Source: Verrucomicrobiota bacterium
Lineage (GTDB): Bacteria > Verrucomicrobiota > Kiritimatiellia > CAIVKH01
Direction: 5' to 3'
Assembly: GCA_024233345.1 (NCBI GenBank)
Contig: JACKPT010000009.1
Coordinates: 113,146-177,145, forward strand
Length of the DNA: 64,000 bases
The notes under the pieces were generated by a model that saw nothing but the letters and a program-made list of their open reading frames with translations, was not told where the DNA came from and made no database searches. Position 1 is the stretch's first letter. Each line of letters opens with the position of its first letter. Made by a program: the position numbers and the translations under genes. Below are positions 1-8,337 of the stretch, in pieces.

Positions 1-801
1 GAAGCATTTCGGGCGCTGATTGAGTTTCAGATTGAAGGCGGGGTGACGGGGATTGTTCCGGTGGGAACCACCGGCGAGTCGCCCACGTTGTCGATGCCGG
101 AGCATGCAAAGGTCATCGAAACCGCAATCGAGGTTTCGGCGGGGCGGATCAAGATCATTGCCGGCACCGGGGCGAACTCCACCAGCGAGGCATTGGAATT
201 AACCCGGCATGCGAAGGATGCGGGCGCGGATGCGACCCTTCAGGTTACGCCCTATTACAACAAGCCGAATGCTCTCGGGCTCACCCGCCATTTCTCCGCA
301 GTGGCGGACCTGGGGCTGCCGGTGGTGCTGTACAATGTTCCGGGCCGCGCCGGACGGGATATCCCGATTTCCGTGGTCGCAGAGCTTGCGAAGCATCCTC
401 AGGTGGTGTCGATCAAGGAAGCGGGCGGCAGCGTGGACCGGGTCAGTCAGATTCTCAATGTCTGCGATATTGAAGTTCTTTCCGGTGATGACAGTCTGAC
501 CTTTCCCATGATGTCGCTGGGTGCGGTCGGGGTGATCAGTGTCGCCTCAAATATCGCCCCCGCCCCGGTCTCGCAACTGGTGGCCCATGCCCTGGCCGGC
601 CGATGGAATGAAGCCCGGGCTCTGCATTTTCAGTACTACAGCCTGTTCAATGATCTGTTCCTCGATACCAACCCGGTCCCGGTCAAGGCGGCTTTGGCGA
701 TGATGGGCAAAATCGAAGAGTCCTACCGGCTCCCGCTGGCTCCGATGACCGATGAACTGAAGGCGAAGCTCCGGAAAACGATGACTTCTGTTGGCTTGTG
801 A
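1..801 (+). CDS. dapA: 4-hydroxy-tetrahydrodipicolinate synthase, 5' end outside window
   Basis: Condenses pyruvate with aspartate semialdehyde in the lysine/diaminopimelate pathway (cytoplasmic, class I aldolase, TIM barrel). The reading frame is open from base 1, and the codons before the first in-window ATG already read as DapA (IEGGVTGIVPVGTTGESPTL region), so the true start lies upstream and only the first few dozen residues are missing. Visible hallmarks are the GTTGES substrate loop, the YYNKP segment carrying the catalytic Tyr, and the Schiff-base Lys in VSIKEAGG. The stop codon coincides with the edge of the inverted repeat that carries the next small gene. dapB follows that insert on the same strand, so the two were probably one operon. 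The family call is secure. Confidence 0.96.
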   Translation, partial: EAFRALIEFQIEGGVTGIVPVGTTGESPTLSMPEHAKVIETAIEVSAGRIKIIAGTGANSTSEALELTRHAKDAGADATLQVTPYYNKPNALGLTRHFSAVADLGLPVVLYNVPGRAGRDIPISVVAELAKHPQVVSIKEAGGSVDRVSQILNVCDIEVLSGDDSLTFPMMSLGAVGVISVASNIAPAPVSQLVAHALAGRWNEARALHFQYYSLFNDLFLDTNPVPVKAALAMMGKIEESYRLPLAPMTDELKAKLRKTMTSVGL

Positions 802-1257
802 TTGAAGATTGAAGAATTGAGATTGAAGATTGGATGCCCATGAAACCCAGTGATCTCAAGCAAAGAACCAAGCAGTTTGCTCTCTCTGTTATAGATCTTA
901 CGGAGTCTTTGCCGCGCAACAGCACCTTTATGGTGCTGGGAAGGCAATTGCTGCGTTCCGGTACCTCTGTGGGGGCTAACTACCGGGCAGTTTGCCGAGC
1001 TCGGTCTGCTGCAGTTTTTGCCCATAAAGTTGGCATCGTCATCGAGGAGGCAGATGAATCGGCGTTTTGGCTCGAGCTGATCATGGAAAAGCATCCCTCA
1101 AGTGAAGCGGCTAAGCTCCATAAAGAAGCCGATGAACTGACCGCGATCATGGTCGCTTCGCGTAAAACTGCGTTTGCGAATGAGAATGTAAACCAAGGAT
1201 AAACCAATGACCTCCTCAACCGATATTCCTCAATCTTCAATCTCCAATCTTCAATCA
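799..1257 (+). mobile_element. Inverted-repeat-flanked four-helix-bundle gene insert
   Basis: A segment of about 460 bases between dapA and dapB is bounded by imperfect inverted repeats of roughly 30 bases built from ATTGAAGATTG-like units (left about 799-833, right about 1228-1257 as the complement). The only gene inside is a four-helix-bundle protein. No transposase is encoded, so if it moves it must be mobilised in trans. The left edge falls on the dapA stop codon and the right edge is translated as the start of dapB. Genes of this protein family are known as intervening sequences in 23S rRNA genes. That this copy is a mobile unit is my inference from the repeats and its position. Confidence 0.55.
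834..1202 (+). CDS. Four-helix-bundle protein (23S rRNA IVS-type family)
   Basis: A 122-residue protein that reads as the four-helix-bundle family (TIGR02436, sometimes called S23). Typical features are the N-terminal LKQRTKQFALSVI helix, the central RSGTSVGANYRAV segment and the EEADESAFWLELI helix. Members are small, helical, and in some bacteria are encoded within 23S rRNA intervening sequences; related bundles include the Avd accessory protein of diversity-generating retroelements. No catalytic function is established. The start could also be the ATG two codons later (840), and neither has a clear ribosome binding site. It sits alone between dapA and dapB inside inverted repeats, which suggests recent insertion into a biosynthetic operon. 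Confidence 0.85.
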   Translation: MPMKPSDLKQRTKQFALSVIDLTESLPRNSTFMVLGRQLLRSGTSVGANYRAVCRARSAAVFAHKVGIVIEEADESAFWLELIMEKHPSSEAAKLHKEADELTAIMVASRKTAFANENVNQG

Positions 1258-2049
1258 AAAATCCCCATCGCAGTCGTTGGCGCAGGGGGGCGTATGGGGC
1301 GAACGATTTTGCGGTGTTTGTATGACGGTGCGGTTCCGGAGTTGACGCTTGCGGGGGCGGTTGACCTGTGGGATCACGAGCACTTGAACAAGGAAATCAT
1401 GCCGGGGGTTCCTTTGCAGTCGGATTTGCAGAAGGTGGTCGATCAGGCCGATGTGGTGATTGATTTTTCATCGCACTTCGGCACCGCCGGCAATGCGGAA
1501 CGGTTGGCGGAATGGAAAAAGGCCTGGGTGATCGGAACGACCGGGCTGTCGAAGGAGGAGCAGGCTGCCGTCGAAGCCGCCGCCCAGGTGATCCCGGTGG
1601 TTCAGGCGCCGAACATGAGCCTTGGGGTGAACCTGTTGTTTACCCTGCTCGAAGATGCGGCCCGGGCACTCAAGGACAAGGGGTATGATGTGGAGATTGT
1701 TGAACGGCATCACCGGTTGAAGAAAGATGCCCCCAGCGGCACCGCGCTTGGTCTGGGTAAGGCAGTGGCCAGGGGTTTGGACTGGAATCTCGACGAGGTT
1801 TCGGTCCATGGCCGGGAGGGAATTGCCAAGGATATCCGACCGGACAAGCAGATCGGATTTCACGCCATTCGGGGCGGGGATTTTGTCGGGGATCACACGG
1901 TGATCTTTGCCGCTACCGGCGAGAGTCTTGAGCTATCGCATCGGGCGACCAGTCGCGACACCTTTGCGGTTGGGGCGTTGCGGGCTGCGGCCTGGGTCGC
2001 CGGCAAGGAGCCGGGCCTGTATTCGATGAAGGATGTCCTGGGGTTGTGA
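1207..2049 (+). CDS. dapB: 4-hydroxy-tetrahydrodipicolinate reductase
   Basis: NAD(P)H-dependent second committed step of lysine/meso-diaminopimelate synthesis. The 280-residue product has the Rossmann motif GAGGRMGR at residues 25-32, the GTTG loop near 110, and the catalytic signature ERHHRLKKDAPSGTA with His168, His169 and Lys173. DapB proteins normally begin only a few residues before the Rossmann strand. Here about 19 extra residues precede it, and residues 7-19 (IPQSSISNLQSKI) are the translation of the right inverted repeat of the upstream insert. The ATG at 1207 is the only good in-frame ATG, so the insert appears to have provided the present start. The core domain is intact and presumably active. 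Confidence 0.96.
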   Translation: MTSSTDIPQSSISNLQSKIPIAVVGAGGRMGRTILRCLYDGAVPELTLAGAVDLWDHEHLNKEIMPGVPLQSDLQKVVDQADVVIDFSSHFGTAGNAERLAEWKKAWVIGTTGLSKEEQAAVEAAAQVIPVVQAPNMSLGVNLLFTLLEDAARALKDKGYDVEIVERHHRLKKDAPSGTALGLGKAVARGLDWNLDEVSVHGREGIAKDIRPDKQIGFHAIRGGDFVGDHTVIFAATGESLELSHRATSRDTFAVGALRAAAWVAGKEPGLYSMKDVLGL

Positions 2050-2478
2050 TGTTATGTCAGAACCGATGCGCCACGACCGCGGGCTCGCGGTAGCTCGCCC
2101 ATCCAGGGCTCCGATGGAGGACCGAGCTATGCGAGGCCGGAAACAGATGGGTCTTGAATCGCGCGCAGCCCGCAGGCTGAAGGCCTGCCAGTCGATAGCC
2201 GGGGGCAAGCGAAGCGATGCCCCCGGAACCGGAAAGAAAAAAACATCTGAGCGCGACTGGGGTGAACTTTTGATGGGCGATCTCTTCTCGCGCAACCCGC
2301 GCTCCTGTTCGTTTCTTTTCCTTAACCCCGGGCGACACTTCGCTTGCCCGGGGCTGTCGAATAGCGGCCCTTCAGGCCACCGGAGGCTTTTAGAACGCTC
2401 ACGTCCACACCCGTGCATTTTTCAAACGTCTGGGCCGCATCCCTGCGTGTCCGAGGTCGAGGAGCCTCCGATCCGCCC
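2050..2478. repeat. Intergenic region with head-to-head inverted hairpin repeat
   Basis: The 429 bases between dapB and folK contain no convincing gene. Two arms of about 85 bases (roughly 2175-2260 and 2295-2378) are imperfect inverted copies of each other. Each arm contains its own hairpin: 2199-2207 pairs with 2218-2226 (9 bp, loop AGCGAAGCGA), and 2326-2333 pairs with 2346-2353 (8 bp). The matching blocks continue outwards (CTGAAGG, TCGAtAGCC) and inwards (an A-rich run, then GAGCGCG). This is what two inverted copies of one dispersed element, or a long palindromic MITE-like element, would look like. No reading frame within it resembles a known protein. Confidence 0.75.
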
Positions 2479-2988
2479 ATGACCGCCCGCGAAATAGCCC
2501 TCAGTCTCGGCGCCAACCTCGGTGACCGCAAGGCCACCTTTCAATGGCTGGTCAAGCGCCTTGAGACCGAGCCGGGCATTACCGTGACGGGAAAGTCCCC
2601 GCTCTATGAGACCGATCCGGTAGGGGTCAAGCCGGAATATCAGCATCTCGCCTTTCTCAATGCGGTTGTCCTGCTGGAATCAGCTCGCGAAACCAATGAC
2701 CTTCACCAGGCGCTCCTTGCCATCGAGACCGAAGGCGGCCGCCTGCGGGAAGGGGACCGGTATGCTCCGCGGTCCCTCGACATTGACATCCTCTACGCCG
2801 GAAACGAGCTCCGCAACGATCACCTGAAACTTCCGCACCCCCAGTGCCGCAAACGGCGGTTTGTGCTTCAACCTATGTCGGATCTCCGCCCGGACCTGAT
2901 CCTGCCCGGGGAAACCCGGACGGTGGCGGAGCTGCTTGCGGCCCTGCCGGACGGTGAGGCGGTGCGGAGGTTGGAGGAGGCCTGGTGA
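2479..2988 (+). CDS. folK: 2-amino-4-hydroxy-6-hydroxymethyldihydropteridine pyrophosphokinase
   Basis: Transfers pyrophosphate from ATP to 6-hydroxymethyl-7,8-dihydropterin in folate synthesis. The start is placed at the ATG giving MTAREIALSLGANLGDR, because the SLGxNLGDR motif should lie close to the N-terminus; the open frame continues upstream to 2413, but that part is repeat-derived. HPPK marks seen: YETDPVG, FLNAVV, LLAIETEGGRLRE, RYAPRSLDIDILY with the Mg-binding DID, and LPHPQCRKRRFVLQPM. The length (169 aa) is normal. A CBS-HEPN-like gene begins 25 bases after the stop, so co-transcription is likely. Confidence 0.95.
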   Translation: MTAREIALSLGANLGDRKATFQWLVKRLETEPGITVTGKSPLYETDPVGVKPEYQHLAFLNAVVLLESARETNDLHQALLAIETEGGRLREGDRYAPRSLDIDILYAGNELRNDHLKLPHPQCRKRRFVLQPMSDLRPDLILPGETRTVAELLAALPDGEAVRRLEEAW

Positions 2989-3013
2989 CAGGCTGACCGG
3001 GAGCATCCGCGCC

Positions 3014-3883
3014 ATGCACTGGAAACACATCCAGGCCGCCCGCCTCCACCGGCTCTTCTTCGAGGGTTTTACCGCGATGGATATCGCCGAACCGCTGGCG
3101 TCCTTCGACGCCGGGGCCGATGCCGGAATGGTCAAGGCGTTCATGGCCGGGCGGGAATTCGATTTAGTTGGTATTCGGGTGGACGGATTGGTTCGTGGGT
3201 ACGTGCGGCAGACGGAACTCGCAGACGGGGTCTGCACGGATTACCTGCACGAGTTCACCCCGGACGATGACCTCGTACCCGACACCGCCAGCCTGATTGA
3301 GGTGGTCAAATCGCTATCGATCAACCGGCAGTGCTTTGTCACCGTACTCAATGAGGTCTCCGGCATCATCGATCTCGACGACCTCGAAAAGCCACCGATG
3401 CGGATGTTTCTTTTTGGCCTGATCACCCTGAGTGAGATGCTGATGACGGAACTGATCCGCCGCCGCTATCCCGGCGACTGCTGGCAGAGCCGCCTGTCCG
3501 AGCCGCGTCTGGCCAAGGCCAAGGAACTCCAGGAGGAACGCGTGCGGCGGGGACAAACCCCCGACCTGATCGACTGCCTCCAGTTTGGAGACAAGGGGTG
3601 GATTCTTTCCTACGACGAGGAGGTCCGCGATGCACTCGGTTGGTCCTCCCGCAATGATGCCCGCAAAGCGATCAAGGACCTGGAAACCCTCCGCAATAAC
3701 CTCGCCCACGTGCAGGCGATCATCCCCACCGGCTGGAAACGCATCGTCATCGCCTGTGGCCGGCTCGACGACAACCTGAAGAATCTCGTCCAGCGGTTGG
3801 ATGTGGTGTCACAGCCTAAGAAGGAGTGCACCAACCTGCCGGCGAACGAGTTCGGGAGCGAGCCCACCATGGGTTCCGTCTGA
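3014..3883 (+). CDS. CBS-domain protein with C-terminal HEPN-like domain
   Basis: A 289-residue cytoplasmic protein of no assigned function. The N-terminal half reads as two CBS-like repeats: FDLVGIRVDGLVRGYVRQTEL, then NRQCFVTVLNEVSGIIDLDDLEKPP followed by the amphipathic MRMFLFGLITLSEMLMTELI helix. CBS pairs usually bind adenine nucleotides. The C-terminal half is helical, contains DCLQFGDKGWIL, and ends with an RNNLAH sequence (Arg227 to His232) that fits the R-x4-6-H motif of HEPN ribonucleases and RNA-binding proteins. The start at 3014 (MHWKH) is preferred over a longer upstream frame that overlaps folK. A nucleotide-gated RNase is one possible reading; it rests on motifs only. Confidence 0.6.
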   Translation: MHWKHIQAARLHRLFFEGFTAMDIAEPLASFDAGADAGMVKAFMAGREFDLVGIRVDGLVRGYVRQTELADGVCTDYLHEFTPDDDLVPDTASLIEVVKSLSINRQCFVTVLNEVSGIIDLDDLEKPPMRMFLFGLITLSEMLMTELIRRRYPGDCWQSRLSEPRLAKAKELQEERVRRGQTPDLIDCLQFGDKGWILSYDEEVRDALGWSSRNDARKAIKDLETLRNNLAHVQAIIPTGWKRIVIACGRLDDNLKNLVQRLDVVSQPKKECTNLPANEFGSEPTMGSV

Positions 3884-3941
3884 CTGGATCCCAGACGCCT
3901 TTGATCTTGTCTGGGCGGAGGATGCATTACACGATCCGCCC

Positions 3942-4754
3942 ATGAGAATTCAGGTATTGCTCTTGAGTCTGGTCCTGGCCTCAGCAGGCTGGAGTGCCAC
4001 GCCTACCGGTGTCTTCCCCTTGTCGGCAGAGGGCGCCCTGTCGGCGGAGGTTCTCCGGACCGACGATGAGGGGGTGACCTTTCTGACCGCCTCCGGAGTG
4101 GTCCGGTATACATGGTGGGAGATTGACCTGCACACTGCGGATTCCATCGGGCACGAATCCGGGCAGTTCCGAATACTCGATGCCCGCTCCCAGCAAACCG
4201 GTGACACGTATCTGATCCGGGCCATTGTGGCCCGCGGTCTGTCCTCCGGCATCACCAACTGGTATATCTCGGGCCGCACGATCTCACCGAATAGGGCCCT
4301 GAAGGAAAATGCCCTCTGGCCCCGGCTGAATGAGCCGCCACGGCTTGTTGATATCAACACGATCGTTGTCATCTCAAACCATTTGTTGCTGGCCTACCGG
4401 GACTATGATGGTGATGGCCTTCTCGAAGATGTGAAGATATCGCGTGCGGTGCGTGAGGTGGGCAACCGGATCGTGGATGATGACCCAGACAATCAGAAAG
4501 ACCACCTTTGGCGGACAACCTTTCAGATCAAAAACCGTGCCTATCTCTTGGATTTGCAGTCAAAGACGTTGCCCGACCCTCCTGAGCCCATCGCCGGCCG
4601 CCCCGGCTTTTTCACCTGGGCAGGAGCCGACTACGCGCTGGACGAGGTGTGGGTTGATCTGACGAAAACGAATGCTCCCCGAATCCTGGCTCAGGAACCG
4701 GCCCCGCCTCCAGCGGGTGAGGAATCGCCTGAGTCGGAGCTTGCTGAACCGTGA
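3942..4754 (+). CDS. Secreted protein of unknown function
   Basis: 270 residues beginning with a clear signal peptide (MRIQVLLLSLVLASAGWSA, likely cleavage after the Ala). The mature part contains a DYDGDGLLEDV segment resembling a calcium-binding or FG-GAP-like loop, followed by an Asp-rich stretch, and ends in a Pro/Glu-rich tail. I do not recognise a family. The start at 3942 is chosen because it gives the signal peptide. The 36 bases from 3933 spanning the start recur almost unchanged at 10194 (32 of 36 identical), and a weaker copy of the signal-peptide coding sequence occurs near 11353. Confidence 0.7.
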   Translation: MRIQVLLLSLVLASAGWSATPTGVFPLSAEGALSAEVLRTDDEGVTFLTASGVVRYTWWEIDLHTADSIGHESGQFRILDARSQQTGDTYLIRAIVARGLSSGITNWYISGRTISPNRALKENALWPRLNEPPRLVDINTIVVISNHLLLAYRDYDGDGLLEDVKISRAVREVGNRIVDDDPDNQKDHLWRTTFQIKNRAYLLDLQSKTLPDPPEPIAGRPGFFTWAGADYALDEVWVDLTKTNAPRILAQEPAPPPAGEESPESELAEP

Positions 4755-4948
4755 TCCGCTAGTCCGGCATCAGCAAAGATTGTTGCGGCCACACATCCAG
4801 CCTGAATATGCATCGGTTCACGATGATGCTGGCTGCCCAGCCCCCTTGGGACTGAGCCCGGTTGGAGTACCCGGTGAAGACAAACAGGGCGCCGAGGAAA
4901 GCGGCAGGATGAGGCGATTGGGGGTATGGCAGACGGTTTCGGTACTAC

Positions 4949-5686
4949 TTAAAAGCGGTACCCCACTTCAAGCAGGGCATAGTGCAGCCAGGCGAAGGTA
5001 TAGACATCGTCGTTGTCCGACCCGCCCTCAAGGGTACGATACCCGGCGGAGGCGTACCAGTTCTCATCAAGATTCCAACGGGCCTTGAGCGCTACATCGA
5101 AGGCCCGCCCCTGCGGCGATCCAAGGCCTTCCACATCGAGAACCAGGTCCAACGTGTCGGTCCACTGGTACTCGCCATATAGATGCAGAAGCGGGACCAC
5201 CCCGAGATCATCCCGGGATTGCTTCTTGTCTCCCTGCTCCAGCGCAATTTCCGCATCCCGCACCAGCAGCGCCGCCCCCACGCCCCAGCGCCAGCGGTTC
5301 GCGTCGTGGAAGGTCCAGCGGTAGGTCAGGCGGTAGGTGTTGAACCGGTATGTGCCCTTGGTCGGAATCCCTGCGGCAAAGATATCATCCTTGAAGACCG
5401 TTTCCTCCTTTAGGATCCCCGTCCCCTCGGTTTCGATCGGGGCGAGGGTAAGGCGGAGGGTGTGCTTTTCGTTGAAGGCATAGTTGGCGTAGAGGCGGAT
5501 GTAGGCATCCGGCCCGGTTCCCGTCAGATCCAGCAGGTCGAACTTGGTTCCGGTATCTCCTGGAATTCTCGTATCATTCTTGCTGAACCAGACAGCCCCG
5601 CTTTCCGCTTCGAGAGACAAATTACCGGCGAGGGCAGGGCTTGCCGCCAGCAGGCTTGTGAGTGCAGTTACGACGATAATTCTCAT
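4949..5686 (-). CDS. Outer-membrane beta-barrel protein
   Basis: 245 residues with a signal peptide (MRIIVVTALTSLLAASPALA) followed by alternating amphipathic strands rich in aromatic girdle residues, for example AYIRLYANYAF, TYRLTYRWTF, WRWGVGAALLV and HLYGEYQW. It ends in YALLEVGYRF, whose terminal Phe is the usual signal for barrel insertion by the BAM complex. Size and pattern suit an 8- to 10-strand barrel. Nothing indicates a substrate. It is transcribed on the minus strand, and its promoter region overlaps a duplicated repeat (5721-5895). Confidence 0.75.
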   Translation of the reverse strand: MRIIVVTALTSLLAASPALAGNLSLEAESGAVWFSKNDTRIPGDTGTKFDLLDLTGTGPDAYIRLYANYAFNEKHTLRLTLAPIETEGTGILKEETVFKDDIFAAGIPTKGTYRFNTYRLTYRWTFHDANRWRWGVGAALLVRDAEIALEQGDKKQSRDDLGVVPLLHLYGEYQWTDTLDLVLDVEGLGSPQGRAFDVALKARWNLDENWYASAGYRTLEGGSDNDDVYTFAWLHYALLEVGYRF

Positions 5687-5720
5687 GGTATTTATCCTTA
5701 ATAGCTGCAGTCAGGGAATC

Positions 5721-5895
5721 GATTAGGGCGAAAGATGATGGAGACGAATTGCCCAACCCCCTAATCTTTTTCCCTACTTTTTTGCCTTTATCTTCTTCCC
5801 ACCTTCATCAGTCAATTTTTCTCGACTCCGGCTGGTAGAGAGTAGGGCGAAAGATAAAGGAAACGAATTGTCCAATCCCTACTCTTTCGCCTTAC
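5721..5895. repeat. Two direct copies of a ~55-base repeat with inverted ends
   Basis: Between the outer-membrane protein and the sulfatase, a unit of about 55 bases beginning TAGGGCGAAAGAT occurs at about 5721-5777 and again at 5840-5895, some 119 bases apart, with about 80 percent identity by eye. In each copy the far end carries an inverted version of the beginning (for example CTCTTTCGCCTTA in the second copy), so each unit can fold into a weak hairpin. The spacer is T-rich. It could be a dispersed repeat family or a regulatory leader for the outer-membrane gene. No gene is visible here. Confidence 0.6.
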
Positions 5896-5946
5896 TCCTG
5901 CCTCAGTGTTCTCCGTCCTGTTCCTCGCCGGAGTTTCCCTCATCCG

Positions 5947-8337
5947 TCAATCGTCAGGCATCACGGGAATTGCAGTTTGATCCGTATTCAGGTACGCGAA
6001 ATGAAGCCGGTTCAAGGTCCCTTCGAACTTGAACGGCGCCTTGTCGAAGTAGTCGTCCGCAACCGGAGAACCGATGTCCATGCCCACATCAAAGGTCTCC
6101 GACGCGGTGAAGAACGCGGGGATGGTGCGCTGTACCGTGCCCTGGGCGGCCTCTTCACCGTTGATCCAGAAGGTCAGCTCGGCGGGAGCGGCGCGCTGCA
6201 TGGGCGTCTTCATTTCCATGGTGATCGTCACGTCCCCGGCCGGCAAATCGCCGATCTTGATCTTATCGCGCTTGAGCAGCAGGGCGCTGTACTCATAGTA
6301 CAGCACACCATCCAAGGCATACAGGGTTACGCCGCCTGCATAGCCGCCCATGGCGAAGATCACGCCGTTGACGCCTTCCGGCACCTCGGCCTCGATCTCG
6401 GCGCGTAGATTGCCGTTGCGGACATTCGGTGCATAGCTTTCCGGAATCCGGGTGATGCCCTCGAAGAAGGTCCACTCGGTTTGGGTGCTTCGCTTCAGCT
6501 CATTCGGAAAGAGGCCGGTATACATGGCCCCACCGATCGGCAGCACTTTATTTTCCTCCGCCACCTTCATAAACAGCTTTTTCATCTCTTCGAGCTTTTC
6601 GGGATAATCGGCGGAGAGATCATTCATCAGTGTGAAGTCTTCCCGTGTGTTAAACAGTTCCCACTTATCCTTCATGGGATCCCACTGGCTTAAGTCGATC
6701 ACCGCAGCCGACCAGGGTATACGTGGGCCGAAGGTACTGGCCATCCAGCCATCATGATAAATTCCACGGCTACCAAGGCATTCAAAGTATTGCGGCTCGG
6801 AGCGTTCCGGCGCTTGCGGATCATCAAAGGTATTCACAAAACTGACTCCGTCGATCGGCTCCTGTTCAAAGCCGTCAACCACCTTGGGCGGGGTGATGTC
6901 AAGGATGTCATAGATCGTGGGAGCCACATCGACCACATGCGTAAACTGCGTGCGCGGCGTGTCATCAGGCTTGATGCTTTTCGGCCAGGAAACAACCATG
7001 GGGGTGCGGGTTCCGCCCCAGTCGGCGGCAATAAGCTTTGTGTACCGGAACGGGGAATCGCCGGCCCAGGCCCAGCCGCAATGGTACATATTGTCCATCA
7101 GCGGTCCGCCAATCTCATCCAGTCCGCCCAGTTCTTCAACCACGGCAATGTGTTCCTCTACCGTACTCGAAATCCAGTTCTGCGAATTCAACTCGGCCAC
7201 ACTGCCGTCGATGCCCTCCGCGGACGCCCCGTTGTCAGAAAAGATATAGAAAATCAGGGTGTTGTCACGAATGCCCAGTGACTCCAGCGCGTCCACCAGT
7301 TTTCCAACCTGGGCATCGGTGTGCTCGAGGAAGCCGGCATAGACTTCCATCAGGCGTTCCTGAAAAGCACGCTGGTCTTCCGGAATGTCCTCCCATGCCG
7401 GAATGCCCTCCGGACGCGGCGGACGTTGTGCATTTTCCGGAATCCAGCCCATTTTTTTCTGTTGTTCGAAGACGCGTTCCTGATAAGCATCCCAGCCTTC
7501 GCTGAACTTACCTTTATATTTATCCGCCCACTCTTTGGCTACGTGGTGAGGTCCATGCACGGCTCCGGGCGTCCACCACATAAAGAATGGTCGATCGGGA
7601 TTCATGGCCCGATGGCGCTGCATCCACGTGATGGCCTTGTCGGCCATGGCTTCGGTCAGATGGAAGTCTTCATAGTTTTCCACATGCGGAGGTGTGATCG
7701 GCGTTGTGTTCTCCCAGAGCGTCGGTTCCCACTGCGAGGTTTCCCCGGCCAGGAAACCGTAAAAATAGTCGAACCCGCGGCCGGTCGGTGTACGATCATA
7801 CGGCCCGTTGGCCAGTTGATCGATCGGCGTGTTGTGGTCTTTCCCGAATGCCGCGGTGGCATAGCCATAATAACGAAGCACTTCAGCAATTGTTGCCGCC
7901 GACTTCGGGATCACGCCACTATAGCCGTCCCAGTCGTTGGCAAATTCCGCAATAATACCCGAACTTACCCGATGGTGGTTGCGACCGGTCGAAAGCGCAG
8001 CACGTGTCGGCGAGCACATCGCCGTGGTGTGAAAGGCGTTGTAGGAAATCCCTTCATTCGCCAATCGAGACAGTGTCGGAGTTTCAATCAGCCCGCCAAA
8101 GGTGCTCGGCTGCCCGAAACCGGCATCGTCAAACATCACAATCAGAATGTTCGGCGCATCCTCTGGCAGGTGATTCGGCATTTCGCGCCACTTGTGGACG
8201 GATTCCTGCATGGACGGTCCGACCGATCCGCCCATGGGGGGCGTCGGGAAGGGCAAAACCTCTTGCGCAGCCGCGATGGCCGGCAGGAGGGCCCATGCGA
8301 TCAAGAGTCTGGATGGATGTGCGTGCGCTGTTTTCAT
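5947..8337 (-). CDS. Arylsulfatase, formylglycine-dependent (type I)
   Basis: 796 residues with an N-terminal signal peptide (MKTAHAHPSRLLIAWALLPAIAAA), so periplasmic or secreted. The alkaline-phosphatase-fold domain shows the metal-binding LIVMFDDAGFGQ (Asp70, Asp71) and the Cys-type sulfatase signature MCSPTRAALSTGR, in which Cys108 would be converted to formylglycine. Further markers are GKDHN, the HGPHH metal/substrate region, and FSDNGASAEG. After about residue 600 there is a beta-rich C-terminal domain. The size and form fit the large arylsulfatase subfamily, but the substrate cannot be read from sequence. No formylglycine-generating enzyme lies in this window. A good ribosome site (GAGGAG) precedes the ATG. 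A TPR regulator is divergent across 262 bases. Confidence 0.92.
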   Translation of the reverse strand: MKTAHAHPSRLLIAWALLPAIAAAQEVLPFPTPPMGGSVGPSMQESVHKWREMPNHLPEDAPNILIVMFDDAGFGQPSTFGGLIETPTLSRLANEGISYNAFHTTAMCSPTRAALSTGRNHHRVSSGIIAEFANDWDGYSGVIPKSAATIAEVLRYYGYATAAFGKDHNTPIDQLANGPYDRTPTGRGFDYFYGFLAGETSQWEPTLWENTTPITPPHVENYEDFHLTEAMADKAITWMQRHRAMNPDRPFFMWWTPGAVHGPHHVAKEWADKYKGKFSEGWDAYQERVFEQQKKMGWIPENAQRPPRPEGIPAWEDIPEDQRAFQERLMEVYAGFLEHTDAQVGKLVDALESLGIRDNTLIFYIFSDNGASAEGIDGSVAELNSQNWISSTVEEHIAVVEELGGLDEIGGPLMDNMYHCGWAWAGDSPFRYTKLIAADWGGTRTPMVVSWPKSIKPDDTPRTQFTHVVDVAPTIYDILDITPPKVVDGFEQEPIDGVSFVNTFDDPQAPERSEPQYFECLGSRGIYHDGWMASTFGPRIPWSAAVIDLSQWDPMKDKWELFNTREDFTLMNDLSADYPEKLEEMKKLFMKVAEENKVLPIGGAMYTGLFPNELKRSTQTEWTFFEGITRIPESYAPNVRNGNLRAEIEAEVPEGVNGVIFAMGGYAGGVTLYALDGVLYYEYSALLLKRDKIKIGDLPAGDVTITMEMKTPMQRAAPAELTFWINGEEAAQGTVQRTIPAFFTASETFDVGMDIGSPVADDYFDKAPFKFEGTLNRLHFAYLNTDQTAIPVMPDD

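Noticed and set aside
1468..1896. Long minus-strand open frame antisense to dapB
   Set aside because: Codon pattern follows dapB on the other strand; no homology, no start context.
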